A stretch of DNA of 64,000 bases from Polaribacter sp. Hel1_85 (GTDB lineage Bacteria > Bacteroidota > Bacteroidia > Flavobacteriales > Flavobacteriaceae): the NCBI RefSeq assembly GCF_000766795.1, contig NZ_JPDS01000002.1:501001-565000 (forward strand), in the 5' to 3' direction. Position 1 is the stretch's first letter. Every line of letters starts with the position of its first letter. The notes beneath the pieces are model-generated. The model was not told where the DNA came from, did no database searches, and saw nothing but the letters and a program-made list of their open reading frames with translations. This document shows, piece after piece, positions 43,677 to 53,480 of this stretch. The translations under genes and the position numbers were made by a program.

Positions 43677-45932
43677 ATGGAAGTACAAGAAATAATCTTA
43701 GAAAAACCACAAAAAGCAGCATTTAACAAGGGAGCTTGGAATACATCAATCAATGTTAGAGATTTCGTTGTAAAAAACATCGTTTCTTATTATGGAGATG
43801 ACCAATTTTTAGTTGGTGCAAGTGAAAAAACTCAAAAACTTTGGGAAGTTTGTATAAGAGAGACTCAAATAGAAAGAGAAAATGGTGGAGTACACTCTAT
43901 TGATACAGAAACTATTTCTGCAATTTCTAATTTTGAAGCTGGTTACATCGACAAAGAAAATGAAACAATTGTTGGTTTACAAACTGATTCACTTTTAAAA
44001 AGAGCTATGAAACCTTTTGGAGGTTACAAAGTAGTTCAAAAAGCATTACAAGAACAAGGTTTAGAACCAAGTGAAGAAGTGAATACATTATTCACTAAAT
44101 ATGTAAAATCACATAATGATGGTGTATTTTCTGCTTATAATGCAGAAATCAAGAAATTTAGATCTTTAGGTTTCTTAACAGGATTGCCAGATAATTATGC
44201 TCGTGGTAGAATAATTGGTGATTATAGACGTGTAGCTTTATACGGAATTGACAAGTTAATTGCTGTTAAAAAATACGATTTAGCAAATATTGAAGGACCA
44301 ATGACAGATGCTGTTATTCGTTTAAGAGAAGAAGTTTCTGAACAAATTAAAGCATTAAAAGACATGATTGTAATGGGTAATCATTACAATTTAGAATTAA
44401 ATAGACCTGCAGAAACTGCTCAAGAAGCAGTACAATGGACTTATATGGCTTATTTAGCTGCTGTAAAAGAACAAGATGGAGCTGCAATGTCTTTAGGTAA
44501 TGTTTCTACTTTCTTAGATATTTATATTGAAAGAGATTTACAGAATGGAACAATTACTGAGGTTGAAGCACAAGAATATATAGATCAGTTTGTGATGAAA
44601 CTAAGAATGGTGCGTCACTTAAGAATGGCTGCTTATGATGATATTTTTGCGGGAGACCCAACTTGGGTAACTGAAGCAATTGGTGGTATGTTAAACGATG
44701 GACGTTCTAAAGTTACAAAAACTGCTTTCCGTTTCTTACATACTTTATACAACTTAGGCCCATCACCAGAACCAAATATTACTGTTTTATGGTCGCCTTT
44801 ATTGCCAGCAAACTTTAAAAAATTCTGTGCAAAAGTAGCAATTGATACTTCATCTATTCAATTTGAAAATGATGATTTAATGAGAACATCAAGAGGTTCT
44901 GATGATTATGGAATTGCTTGTTGTGTTTCTTATCAAGAAATTGGAAAACAAATTCAGTTTTTCGGAGCAAGAACAAACTTAGCTAAAACTTTATTATTAG
45001 CTGTTAATGGAGGTAAATGTGAAATCACAGGAACTCAGATGGTTGATGGAATTGAAGCTGATAACAGCGAATATTTAGACTTCGATAAAGTAATGGGGAA
45101 TTTTAAAGTAGCTATGAAACAAGTAGCTCGTGTTTACAATGATGCAATGAACATTATTCATTACATGCATGATAAATACTACTACGAAAAAGCTCAAATG
45201 GCTTTAATTGATACAAACCCACAAATTAATATCGCTTATGGTATCGCTGGCTTATCAATTGTAGCAGATTCTTTATCAGCAATTAAATACGCAAAAGTAA
45301 AACCTATTAGAAATGAAGAAGGTTTAACTGTAGACTTTAAAATTGAAGGAGAATTCCCTAAATATGGAAATGATGATGATAGAGTAGATATTTTTGCTCA
45401 CAATGGTGTTGAAGACTTTAATAATGAATTAAAAAAATTAAAAGTTTATAAAGATGCAGAACCAACAATGTCTGTGTTAACAATTACGTCTAACGTTGTT
45501 TATGGTAAGAAAACTGGTGCAACACCAGATGGTAGAGCTTTAGGTGTTGCTTTTGCTCCAGGTGCAAACCCAATGCATGGGCGTGACACAAATGGTGCTA
45601 TTGCTTCTTTAAACTCTGTAGCAAAAATAGATTATAAAGATTCTCAAGACGGAATTTCTAATACATTCTCTATTGTACCTAAATCATTAGGATCTACAGA
45701 AGAAGAAAGAATAGACAATTTAGCAGCTACCTTGACAGGATACTTTGAAAATGGTGCACAACACCTTAATGTAAATGTATTCGATAGAGAAACTTTAATA
45801 GATGCAATGGAGCATCCAGAAAATCACCCTCAATTAACAATTAGAGTTTCTGGATACGCAGTTAATTTCATAAAATTAACTAAAGAACAACAAATGGAAG
45901 TAATTTCACGTTCGTTCCACGAATCTATGTAG
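43677..45932 (+). CDS. pflB: Pyruvate formate-lyase
   Basis: A 751-residue glycyl-radical enzyme that converts pyruvate and CoA to formate and acetyl-CoA without oxygen. Both catalytic sites are intact: adjacent cysteines in [10 protein letters not shown] (C415/C416) and the radical glycine in RVSGYAVNF (G726). The length is close to E. coli PflB, and motifs such as [22 protein letters not shown] confirm it rather than a glycerol or choline lyase. The activating enzyme follows after a long hairpin. No formate transporter of the FocA type is present beside it; instead a DUF3360 protein follows pflA. Confidence 0.97.
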   Translation: MEVQEIILEKPQKAAFNKGAWNTSINVRDFVVKNIVSYYGDDQFLVGASEKTQKLWEVCIRETQIERENGGVHSIDTETISAISNFEAGYIDKENETIVGLQTDSLLKRAMKPFGGYKVVQKALQEQGLEPSEEVNTLFTKYVKSHNDGVFSAYNAEIKKFRSLGFLTGLPDNYARGRIIGDYRRVALYGIDKLIAVKKYDLANIEGPMTDAVIRLREEVSEQIKALKDMIVMGNHYNLELNRPAETAQEAVQWTYMAYLAAVKEQDGAAMSLGNVSTFLDIYIERDLQNGTITEVEAQEYIDQFVMKLRMVRHLRMAAYDDIFAGDPTWVTEAIGGMLNDGRSKVTKTAFRFLHTLYNLGPSPEPNITVLWSPLLPANFKKFCAKVAIDTSSIQFENDDLMRTSRGSDDYGIACCVSYQEIGKQIQFFGARTNLAKTLLLAVNGGKCEITGTQMVDGIEADNSEYLDFDKVMGNFKVAMKQVARVYNDAMNIIHYMHDKYYYEKAQMALIDTNPQINIAYGIAGLSIVADSLSAIKYAKVKPIRNEEGLTVDFKIEGEFPKYGNDDDRVDIFAHNGVEDFNNELKKLKVYKDAEPTMSVLTITSNVVYGKKTGATPDGRALGVAFAPGANPMHGRDTNGAIASLNSVAKIDYKDSQDGISNTFSIVPKSLGSTEEERIDNLAATLTGYFENGAQHLNVNVFDRETLIDAMEHPENHPQLTIRVSGYAVNFIKLTKEQQMEVISRSFHESM

Positions 45933-45952
45933 TCCTTTTTATGTATTTTATA

Positions 45953-46037
45953 GGGGATTCAAAAAATAAAATTGACTCTTTTTAGAGCCTACTTTTTAAG
46001 AAAGTACTAATTTTATTTTTTCGAATCCCTTTTTTTA
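45953..46037 (+). terminator. Long stem-loop between pflB and pflA
   Basis: GGGATTC-AAAAAATAAAATT (from 45954) pairs with AATTTTATTTTTT-C-GAATCCC (to 46029) with a single bulged base; the loop holds two smaller hairpins (CTCTTTTTAGAG and ACTTT-TTAAG-AAAGT). A T-run follows. It could stop most transcripts after pflB and so keep the activase level low, or protect the 3' end of the pflB message. Confidence 0.75.
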
Positions 46038-46075
46038 TTCATTTAAACTTATACGTTATTAAAACTTCAAAAAAC

Positions 46076-46807
46076 ATATTAAACATTCATTCTATTGAGT
46101 CTTTTGGAACTCATGATGGACCAGGAATTAGAACAGTTATTTTTTTACAAGGTTGTAAATTAAAATGCCTGTATTGTCATAATCCAGATACTATAGACAC
46201 TCATGGAGGCGAGGAACATCATATCGAAGACTTGGTTCAAAGAGCCATTAAAATGAAAGGGTATTATGGTGATAAAGGTGGTATTACCGTTTCTGGTGGA
46301 GAACCACTATTACAAGCAACTAATTTAATTCCGTTTTTTAAACGCTTAAAAGAAGAAGGAATTAACACTAATATTGATACTAATGGACGTATGTTAAATC
46401 ATCCAGTTATTGAATTATTAGATAATTATGCAGATTTAATAATGCTAGATGTTAAGCACATGACTGAAGAAGGTTTTCAACATATTACTGGTAAAAGAAA
46501 TATAGAAACTACATTCAATTTTGCAAAACATAGAGAAGCTTCTGGTAAAAAAATGTGGTTGCGTTATGTTTTAATCCCAGGAATAACTAACACCCCAGAA
46601 TTGCTACATCAATTAGGAAACTATTTCAAAGATTATAAAACAATAGAACAAATAGAATTACAACCTTACCATAAACTAGGCATCCATAAATGGGAAGCTT
46701 TAGGTTGGAAATATGAATTGAAAGACGCTAGAGAAAACACAAAAGAAGAATTACAACAAGCATCAGATATTTTAAGTAACTATTTCAAAAAAGTAAAAAT
46801 TAACTAA
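46076..46807 (+). CDS. pflA: Pyruvate formate-lyase activating enzyme, no canonical start codon
   Basis: A radical-SAM protein that installs the glycyl radical on PflB. The CxxxCxxC cluster motif is in QGCKLKCLYCHNPD (about residues 26-39), with GGITVSGGEPLLQ and RYVLIPGITN further on. Homology clearly begins before the ATG at 46232, which would delete the cluster. The frame is open from 45986, but contains no ATG, GTG or TTG before the family's N-terminus LNIHSIESFGTHDGPGIR. The codon at the expected start is ATA (46076), giving 243 residues, close to E. coli PflA (246). Either ATA/ATT is used, or an ATG was lost by one G-to-A change, or the base is a sequencing error. Confidence 0.85.
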   Translation: MLNIHSIESFGTHDGPGIRTVIFLQGCKLKCLYCHNPDTIDTHGGEEHHIEDLVQRAIKMKGYYGDKGGITVSGGEPLLQATNLIPFFKRLKEEGINTNIDTNGRMLNHPVIELLDNYADLIMLDVKHMTEEGFQHITGKRNIETTFNFAKHREASGKKMWLRYVLIPGITNTPELLHQLGNYFKDYKTIEQIELQPYHKLGIHKWEALGWKYELKDARENTKEELQQASDILSNYFKKVKIN

Positions 46808-46983
46808 CCTTGTTCTTAATTCAATAAATTCAGCCAACATTTAAAGAAAGTATTTTTTCCATTATACAAGATTCTTAGAGCTTTCCTTGTAAAAAAAATA
46901 ATGTATTAAATATTTAATTATAAGAGTAACTTTCAACAAGAATTTAATTAAGAAACAAATTTAGCTCCCAAAAAGACTATAGT

Positions 46984-48486
46984 ATGAAAACTTATAAAGA
47001 ACAACATAGACCCGCTTCAGAATTTGAGAATCGATCAGAATATTTAGATCATGAATTACAAATCATGAAACCTAGAAGATATAAATTAAATCTTCCAGGA
47101 AGAGATTTTAGATTTGAATGGGAAGATTTAGTTCCTGCTTTTGCTGGAACACTTGGTATTATTGCAATGTACTCATCTGTTATGATGGCTTGGGCAGATG
47201 GTTTAACTGAAGCTTGGGATCATGTAACCCTTGGTAAAGAATTTGCCATCGAGGTATCTCGAGTAGAGATGTTAATACCAGCACTTTTGTTTGTAATTTT
47301 AGCTTCTGGTTTTTTTAATCCAAAGGCAAATTTAGCAGGAAATCATGGACCAATGATTCCTCTTATTGCAAGTATCGCCTTAGCAGGTGCTCATCCTTTA
47401 GCATTGGCTATTTTAATTGGTGTTTTTGGACTAATACTCAGTTTTGTTAAAGGTGGTTCTCGATTAGTAAACTTAACTAGTAAAGGAGTTGCCGGAGGCT
47501 TATTAATTTTCTTAGGGTTTTCTGGCGCTTTAGTTCAAATTAAAACCATTCAAAATTGGAGTATGGGTTTAGAATCTTCAACAATTGAAGTTGGTTCTAT
47601 GGGGTATCTAGGCTTAGTTATTTTAGCAATTACAGTAGTTTTATATAGTTATTTAGCTAGAATAGAAAAACGTTGGTTAGCTATTCCTGCCTGTGCAATT
47701 ACTGCTTTAATAATTGCCTTAATTGGTGGAGCTAGTTTTGACCTTCAATTTACAACTGAAATGGGATTACCAAATCTTAATCCCGCATATTGGTGGGGAA
47801 GCACCGAAGAAGGGTGGATGCTTGGTCTACCAAACTCACAACATTTTATAGCTTCATTACCTTTTGCTATTTTAGCTGTAGCAATGTGGTCACCAGATTT
47901 TTTAGGCCATCGTATTTTTCAGGAAATGAATTACCCTAAAAAAACAGAAAAAGTATTAATGGATGTTGATGATACTATGACAATGTGTTCTATCCGCCAA
48001 ATGGTAGGTACAGCCGTTGGTGGAGGTAATATTACTTCATCTTGGGGAACTTATATGATTCCTGCTGCAATTGCAAAAAGACCAATACCTGCAGGAGCTA
48101 TTCTTTTAGGAATAATGGTTATGGCTGTTGCTATTTTGGGAACTCCTATGGACGTTGCTGTTTGGCCTCCTGTAAGATCTATAGCTTTATTAGTTGGTGT
48201 ATTTTTACCTATGATTGAAGCTGGAATTCAAATGGTTAAGAAAAGTTCTTGTTCTCAGGCTGCTGGAATATGTATTTTTACAGCCATGGTAACAAACCCA
48301 GTACTAGCTTGGGCTTTAGCCATGTTTTTAGATAATAATGGATTAATAGGAGATAAAGAAAGACCTAAAACATTATCTTTTGTAGATAAATGGATTATTC
48401 CTCTAAGTATACTTGTAATCTGTATTATAGCAATGCTTGCTGTTGGAATGTTAGAATCTAGCTATGGTATTCTACCATATTTATAA
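46984..48486 (+). CDS. DUF3360 multi-pass membrane protein
   Basis: A 500-residue integral membrane protein with about 12 hydrophobic helices, starting after a 55-residue cytoplasmic stretch. Parts such as LVPAFAGTLGIIAMYSSVMMAWADGL, NLAGNHGPMIPLIASIALAGAHPLAL and GTAVGGGNITSSWGTYMIPAAIAKRP match the DUF3360 family, which resembles NCS2/SulP-type anion and nucleobase carriers. The substrate is unknown. It follows pflA by 176 bp on the same strand with its own terminator, so it may be a carrier for a fermentation acid; that is only positional inference. Confidence 0.75.
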   Translation: MKTYKEQHRPASEFENRSEYLDHELQIMKPRRYKLNLPGRDFRFEWEDLVPAFAGTLGIIAMYSSVMMAWADGLTEAWDHVTLGKEFAIEVSRVEMLIPALLFVILASGFFNPKANLAGNHGPMIPLIASIALAGAHPLALAILIGVFGLILSFVKGGSRLVNLTSKGVAGGLLIFLGFSGALVQIKTIQNWSMGLESSTIEVGSMGYLGLVILAITVVLYSYLARIEKRWLAIPACAITALIIALIGGASFDLQFTTEMGLPNLNPAYWWGSTEEGWMLGLPNSQHFIASLPFAILAVAMWSPDFLGHRIFQEMNYPKKTEKVLMDVDDTMTMCSIRQMVGTAVGGGNITSSWGTYMIPAAIAKRPIPAGAILLGIMVMAVAILGTPMDVAVWPPVRSIALLVGVFLPMIEAGIQMVKKSSCSQAAGICIFTAMVTNPVLAWALAMFLDNNGLIGDKERPKTLSFVDKWIIPLSILVICIIAMLAVGMLESSYGILPYL

Positions 48487-48567
48487 ACATTAGTTAATCT
48501 AAAAGTCTACGTTCCTTTTAATAAATATAAGTCCATCAGAGTATACTTTTAAATATTTAATAATAAT

Positions 48568-48605
48568 AAAACCTTTCAGTTTTTAAAAGCTGAAAGGTTT
48601 TTCTT
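48568..48605 (+). terminator. Terminator after the DUF3360 gene
   Basis: AAACCTTTCAG / CTGAAAGGTTT (48568-48600) with a ten-base loop, followed by TTTCTTTTT. Confidence 0.85.
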
Positions 48606-48740
48606 TTTACGAAAATTATATCAACTTGTTAAAATTTAAACAATAGAAATTATTTTGGTAAATATTTATCAAAAAAATGGTGGGTATATAATTTGTTAGC
48701 ATCTTTGTACCATAATTAATATCAATAAATATAAATACTG

Positions 48741-49730
48741 ATGAAAATAGCTGTAGTTGGAGCAACTGGAATGGTTGGAACAGTAATGTTACAAGTCTTA
48801 GAAGAACGTAATTTACCTATCACAGAATTAATACCTGTTGCATCTGCAAGATCTGCTGGTAAGAAACTATCTTATAAAGGAAAAGATTATACAGTAGTTA
48901 CTCTAGAAGAGGCAGTAAAAATGAAACCAGATGTAGCTTTATTTTCTGCAGGTGGAGATACTTCTTTAGAATGGGCTCCTAAATTTGCTGAAGTGGGCAC
49001 TACTGTTATTGATAATTCTTCTGCTTGGAGAATGGATCCAACTAAGAAATTGGTAGTTCCAGAAATTAATGGAGATGTTTTAACTGCAGATGATAAAATT
49101 ATTGCAAATCCAAACTGTTCTACAATTCAGTTAGTAATGGCTTTAGCTCCTTTACATTTAAAATATAAAATGAAGCGTTTAGTAATTTCTACCTACCAAT
49201 CTGTTTCTGGTACTGGTGTAAAAGCAGTTCAACAATTAGATAATGAAGAAGCTGGTATTGAAGGCGAAATGGCGTATCCTCATAAAATTGGAAGAAATGC
49301 ATTACCTCATTGTGATGTTTTTTTAGAAAATGGATACACAAAGGAAGAGATGAAATTGGTTAAAGAACCAAAGAAAATATTACGTGATGATTCTTTTTCT
49401 GTAACTGCAACTGCTGTTAGAATTCCTACTGCTGGTGGACACTCTGAAGCTGTAAATGTTCAGTTTGAAAATGATTTTGATTTAGCAGAAGTTCGTAAAA
49501 TTTTATCTGAAACTCCTGGTGTAATTGTTGAAGATGATTTAGCAAATAATGTATACCCAATGCCAATTAATGCACATAATAAAGACGAAGTGTTTGTTGG
49601 TAGAATTAGAAGGGATGAATCTCAAGAAAATACCTTAAATTTGTGGATTGTTGCAGATAACTTACGTAAAGGTGCAGCTACAAACACAGTTCAAATTGCC
49701 GAATATTTAGTAGCAAATAATTTGGTATAA
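48741..49730 (+). CDS. asd: Aspartate-semialdehyde dehydrogenase
   Basis: A 329-residue NADP enzyme that reduces aspartyl phosphate to aspartate semialdehyde for lysine, threonine, methionine and diaminopimelate. It shows the Rossmann start VVGATGMVGTVMLQVLEER, the catalytic cysteine in IANPNCSTIQ (about residue 128), TYQSVSGTGVKAV and the substrate histidine in IPTAGGHSEAVN. A CATCTTTG sequence at 48700-48707 is a reasonable -7 box. Ten bp before the reductase gene. Confidence 0.96.
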   Translation: MKIAVVGATGMVGTVMLQVLEERNLPITELIPVASARSAGKKLSYKGKDYTVVTLEEAVKMKPDVALFSAGGDTSLEWAPKFAEVGTTVIDNSSAWRMDPTKKLVVPEINGDVLTADDKIIANPNCSTIQLVMALAPLHLKYKMKRLVISTYQSVSGTGVKAVQQLDNEEAGIEGEMAYPHKIGRNALPHCDVFLENGYTKEEMKLVKEPKKILRDDSFSVTATAVRIPTAGGHSEAVNVQFENDFDLAEVRKILSETPGVIVEDDLANNVYPMPINAHNKDEVFVGRIRRDESQENTLNLWIVADNLRKGAATNTVQIAEYLVANNLV

Positions 49731-49740
49731 AATACATTTA

Positions 49741-50787
49741 ATGGAAACATTTAAAAAAGTAACCATAAAAGAGATTAAACAAGAAACCGCAAATGCGGTT
49801 TCTGTTTTATTTAACATACCCGAAAATCTAAAATCTGAGTTTAATTTTACTGCAGGACAGTATATTACACTGCAAAAAGAATTAAACGGAAAAGAAATAA
49901 GAAGAGCATATTCTATTTGCTCTACTCAAAAAAGTGAAGATTTAAGAGTCGCTATAAAAGCTGTAGAAAACGGAACATTTTCTGTGTATGCAACTTCAGA
50001 TTTAAAAGTTGATGATGAAATAGAAATTTCTGCTCCAGAAGGGCGTTTTATTTTAAATCCTGAAGCAAACAAAAACTATATTGGTTTTGCTGCTGGTTCT
50101 GGAATAACACCACTTTTATCGATGGTAAAAACGGTTTTAGAAACCGAACCTTCTTCAACATTTACTTTAGTTTATGGAAACAAATCTGAAGCTGACACTA
50201 TTTTTCTTAGTGAATTAAAAGGTTTAAAAGAATCGTTTCCTAAAAACTTAAACTTACACTTTATCTTTAGTAGAGAAAATGTAAAAAATGAATTAAGAGG
50301 TAGAATTGATCAAAACGTAACTAATTATTTTGTAAAGAACATGTATAAAGAAACTTCTTTTAATGAAGCTTTTTTATGTGGTCCTGAAGAAATGATACAA
50401 GAAGTTTCTAGAACTTTAGAAAGTAACAATATTCCTAAAGAAAATATTCATTTCGAGTTATTTACTGCTTCGGTTGATGAAGAAGCTGCTGCAGAAGTTA
50501 AAGAAGGAACCACTGAAATAACTGTTTTGTTAGATGATGAAGAAACCACCTTTATAATGCAACAAACAGATGATATTTTAGCTGCAAGTTTACGTAATAA
50601 TTTAGATGCACCTTACTCTTGTCAAGGTGGAGTTTGTAGCTCTTGCTTGTGTAAAGTTACAGAAGGAAAAGCAGTTATGGTAAAAAACTCAATTTTAACG
50701 GATGATGAAATTAAAGAAGGCTTTGTTTTAGCTTGTCAAGCCCATCCAACAACAGCAAAAATTGTTGTTGATTTTGATGATGTGTAA
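49741..50787 (+). CDS. Ferredoxin-type FAD/[2Fe-2S] oxidoreductase (PaaE-like)
   Basis: A 348-residue one-chain reductase: FAD domain (about 5-105, RRAYSICSTQ), NAD(P) domain (about 105-235, YIGFAAGSGITPLLSMVKTV and EAFLCGPEEMI) and a plant-type [2Fe-2S] domain at the C-terminus with CQGGVCSSCLCKV (about 300-312) and a distal cysteine in LACQAHP. Domain order is that of PaaE/PaaK, the reductase of the phenylacetyl-CoA epoxidase. No paaABCD genes are beside it, so the partner is unknown. Ten bp after asd; terminator follows. Confidence 0.88.
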   Translation: METFKKVTIKEIKQETANAVSVLFNIPENLKSEFNFTAGQYITLQKELNGKEIRRAYSICSTQKSEDLRVAIKAVENGTFSVYATSDLKVDDEIEISAPEGRFILNPEANKNYIGFAAGSGITPLLSMVKTVLETEPSSTFTLVYGNKSEADTIFLSELKGLKESFPKNLNLHFIFSRENVKNELRGRIDQNVTNYFVKNMYKETSFNEAFLCGPEEMIQEVSRTLESNNIPKENIHFELFTASVDEEAAAEVKEGTTEITVLLDDEETTFIMQQTDDILAASLRNNLDAPYSCQGGVCSSCLCKVTEGKAVMVKNSILTDDEIKEGFVLACQAHPTTAKIVVDFDDV

Positions 50788-50815
50788 ACAAATTTCACAA
50801 TAATATTTTATTTAC

Positions 50816-50846
50816 AAAGGATGGTTTTTCCATCCTTTCTTTTTAC
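50816..50846 (+). terminator. Terminator after the PaaE-like gene
   Basis: AAAGGATGG-ttttt-CCATCCTTT (50816-50838) followed by a T-rich run. Confidence 0.85.
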
Positions 50847-50876
50847 CCTTAAATTAAAAAGCAGTATTTTTATACT

Positions 50877-51542
50877 ATGGATTTTTACGACTTTAAAAAT
50901 GCTTTTCTTATAGGTTTTTTCATGGCTTTTATGATAGGCCCTGTTTTTTTTATGCTGATACAAACCAGTATTTTAAAAGGCGCTAGAGCTGCAATTGCCT
51001 TTGATTTAGGTGTTATTTTAGGTGATGTAACTTTTATCTTAATCGCTTATTATGGAAGTAGATCTTTATTAGAAAAAATTAAAGATGATCCTCGTTTATT
51101 CTTTATAGGTGGCTTAGTTTTAATAATTTACGGACTCATTACTTATTTTGATAGGCAAAACAAAAAAGAAGCCTTAGAATCTGCCGAAATTATTGATGTG
51201 CCAATTAAAAGTAATTATGTGAAACTTTTTTTAAAAGGCTACTTTTTAAACTTTATAAATGTTGGTGTTTTAGCTTTTTGGTTGGGTACTGTTCTTGTGA
51301 TTGGACCTACTTTAAAAATGAATGAAAACGCAATTTTTTGGTATTTTGCAACCATCATATTAGGTTATTCAGTAACAGATTTAGGAAAAATACTTTTAGC
51401 AAAACAGCTAAAAAACAAAATGACACATTTGGTAATTTACCGTTTAAAAAGAATTATGGGAATTATACTAATTGTTTGTGGTGTATTTTTAATGCTAAAA
51501 GGTTTTATTCCTAATGAAAAAATTGACAGTTTAATTCATTAA
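50877..51542 (+). CDS. LysE-family amino acid exporter
   Basis: A 221-residue membrane protein with six predicted helices and the LysE/RhtB start FLIGFFMAFMIGPVFFMLIQTSILKGARAA with the GP-rich motif of the family, then DLGVILGDVTFILIAYYG and FLKGYFLNFINVGVLAFWLGTV. It is expected to export an amino acid or derivative. Preceded by a terminator and followed by another; monocistronic. Confidence 0.85.
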   Translation: MDFYDFKNAFLIGFFMAFMIGPVFFMLIQTSILKGARAAIAFDLGVILGDVTFILIAYYGSRSLLEKIKDDPRLFFIGGLVLIIYGLITYFDRQNKKEALESAEIIDVPIKSNYVKLFLKGYFLNFINVGVLAFWLGTVLVIGPTLKMNENAIFWYFATIILGYSVTDLGKILLAKQLKNKMTHLVIYRLKRIMGIILIVCGVFLMLKGFIPNEKIDSLIH

Positions 51543-51545
51543 ACC

Positions 51546-51577
51546 AAAAAAGCGAAGTTTTCACCTCGCTTTTTTTC
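51546..51577. terminator. Bidirectional terminator between lysE and the M1 peptidase gene
   Basis: AAAAAAGCGA (to 51555) pairs with TCGCTTTTTT (51566-51575) across a ten-base loop; A and T runs on both sides fit the convergent genes. Confidence 0.8.
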
Positions 51578-51592
51578 ATCTAAACTTATAAT

Positions 51593-53419
51593 TTATTTCA
51601 CTTCAAAAAAATTGTTTTCTAAATTAACATCAGCCATTAAAAGGCTTTTATCGATAGCAACAGATTTTACTTTTTTAGAAACGTTAAAAGAATACGTAGG
51701 ATAAGCCCAACCCCAATCTTTTAAAATTGTTGCTATTGTTGGCTTGCTACCTCTCATTATTTCTAGAGGAATATTAAAACTCTCTTTACTGCCATCAAAA
51801 TAAGTAACCTCAACATCTATTGGCATTGGCATCTGGCTAATTCTTTCTAAGGTAATTTTATTTCCTACAACAGATTTTATACCATAATCTATAGTGTGTA
51901 AGGTTTGTGTCCATTCATTTAAATACCATCCTAAATGAATACCAGAAACTTTTTCCATAGAACGAATTACATCATTTGGTGTTGGGTGTTTAAAACTAAA
52001 ATCAGTAAAGTATTTTTTTAGTCCGTTAGCAACATTTTCTGCACCAATTACATATTCTAATTGTGATAAAAACATACTTCCTTTTCCATAACTCGCAAAA
52101 CTATAACCTCTATTTGTATGATACCTGTCTGCATGAGTTGTAAGCACTTCTTCTGCGCCAGATTTCACCATTCTATTATATCCTTTATAAGGACCAGCAT
52201 TTGGATTTTTATCACCTTTTTTCATGATTTCATAAGAAGCTTTAGTAGAAATATAACTTGTAAAACCTTCATCCATCCAAGGATGTAAACTTTCGTTAGA
52301 TGCTAATAAAAATTGAAACCAAGTGTGTGCCATTTCATGTGCAGTTACTCCAAAAAGACTACTAAACTTACGTTTTCCGGTAATTAAAGTAGACATTGCA
52401 TATTCCATACCTCCATCTCCTCCTTGTATTACAGAATATTGTTTATATGGATATTGACCAATGTTTTCGCTAAAATAGGTCATTAATTCAGCTGTTTTAG
52501 GTTGTAAATCTTTCCAGTTTTTTAAATATTTTTCTTCTAGATTTTTCTTATATAAAAAATGTAAATCTATTCCGTTTTCCATTTTTAAAACATCGTGATT
52601 GTATTCATCATCAGCTGCCCACATAAAATCGTGCACTTTTGGCGCTTTAAAATGCCATGTCAATTTATCGCCATTTGGCAAGTTTAAATCTTTAGAAACA
52701 TCTTGATAACCATGACCTATTTCTTGTGGATTTTGTAAGTAACCTGACCCACCAATTGTATAGTTTTTATCAATATGAATAGTTACATCAAAATCTCCCC
52801 AAACACCTTGAAATTCTCTTGCAATATAAGGTGGGGTATGCCAACCTTGAAAATCGTATTCTGCTAATTTAGGATACCATTGAGACATTGATAATGCAAT
52901 TCCTTCTTTATTTTCTCTTCCAGAACGACGAATTTGAACAGGTACTTGCGCATCAAAATTCATTTCTAAAGTTACAGTTTCTCCTGCTTTTATAGGTTGA
53001 TTTAATTTTACTTCTAAAATTGTACCCACAGTTTCATGAGCAACAGCAACGCCATTTTGCTTTAAAGAATTTACTTTTATATAACCTATTTCATTAGGCT
53101 TTAATTTACTAATTCTATCTCCAATTTTCTTACTAGGATCTTTAATATTTAAGGACCTAATATCCATTTGAGAACCCGGTTGAAATGCATTAAAATATAA
53201 ATGATAAAATACCTTATCTAGTTTATCTGGAGAATTATTAGTGTATACTAATGTTTGTTTTCCTTTATATTGATATTTTTCTATATCTACATCAACATCC
53301 ATTGTATAATCTACATGTTGCTGCCAATATGTTTCTTTAGCTACAAAAGTTGCTTCTTTAGTAACTTTACAAGAAATTAATGCAATAATTGATAATCCTA
53401 ATAAAAATATTTTTCTCAT
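51593..53419 (-). CDS. M1-family metallopeptidase, lipoprotein
   Basis: A gluzincin aminopeptidase, 608 residues from the ATG at 53419 (MRKIFLLGLSIIALISC, a lipobox). I reject the in-frame ATG at 53440 because it lies directly on the T-run of the upstream terminator. The zinc site is VTAHEMAHTWFQ (about 360-371) with the third ligand in HPWMDEGFTSYIS, and a substrate motif QGGDGGMEYAMST replaces the usual GAMEN. It is expected to be anchored on the cell surface or periplasm and to degrade peptides. It follows the S8 gene, separated by a hairpin terminator. Confidence 0.9.
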   Translation of the reverse strand: MRKIFLLGLSIIALISCKVTKEATFVAKETYWQQHVDYTMDVDVDIEKYQYKGKQTLVYTNNSPDKLDKVFYHLYFNAFQPGSQMDIRSLNIKDPSKKIGDRISKLKPNEIGYIKVNSLKQNGVAVAHETVGTILEVKLNQPIKAGETVTLEMNFDAQVPVQIRRSGRENKEGIALSMSQWYPKLAEYDFQGWHTPPYIAREFQGVWGDFDVTIHIDKNYTIGGSGYLQNPQEIGHGYQDVSKDLNLPNGDKLTWHFKAPKVHDFMWAADDEYNHDVLKMENGIDLHFLYKKNLEEKYLKNWKDLQPKTAELMTYFSENIGQYPYKQYSVIQGGDGGMEYAMSTLITGKRKFSSLFGVTAHEMAHTWFQFLLASNESLHPWMDEGFTSYISTKASYEIMKKGDKNPNAGPYKGYNRMVKSGAEEVLTTHADRYHTNRGYSFASYGKGSMFLSQLEYVIGAENVANGLKKYFTDFSFKHPTPNDVIRSMEKVSGIHLGWYLNEWTQTLHTIDYGIKSVVGNKITLERISQMPMPIDVEVTYFDGSKESFNIPLEIMRGSKPTIATILKDWGWAYPTYSFNVSKKVKSVAIDKSLLMADVNLENNFFEVK

Positions 53420-53440
53420 TTTACGTTGATTAAAGTTCAT

Positions 53441-53470
53441 AAAAAACCAGCAATTAAAAAATTGCTGGTT
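53441..53470 (-). terminator. Terminator between the S8 and M1 peptidase genes
   Basis: AACCAGCAATT / AATTGCTGGTT (53445-53470), followed on the minus strand by six T. It lies between genes on the same strand, and no good promoter is visible in the 21 bp before the M1 start, so read-through is likely needed. Confidence 0.8.
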
Positions 53471-53480
53471 TAAATAATTA

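Noticed and set aside
46232..46807. pflA starting at the ATG at 46232
   Set aside because: This would remove the CxxxCxxC radical-SAM motif, while clear family sequence is present upstream in the same frame.
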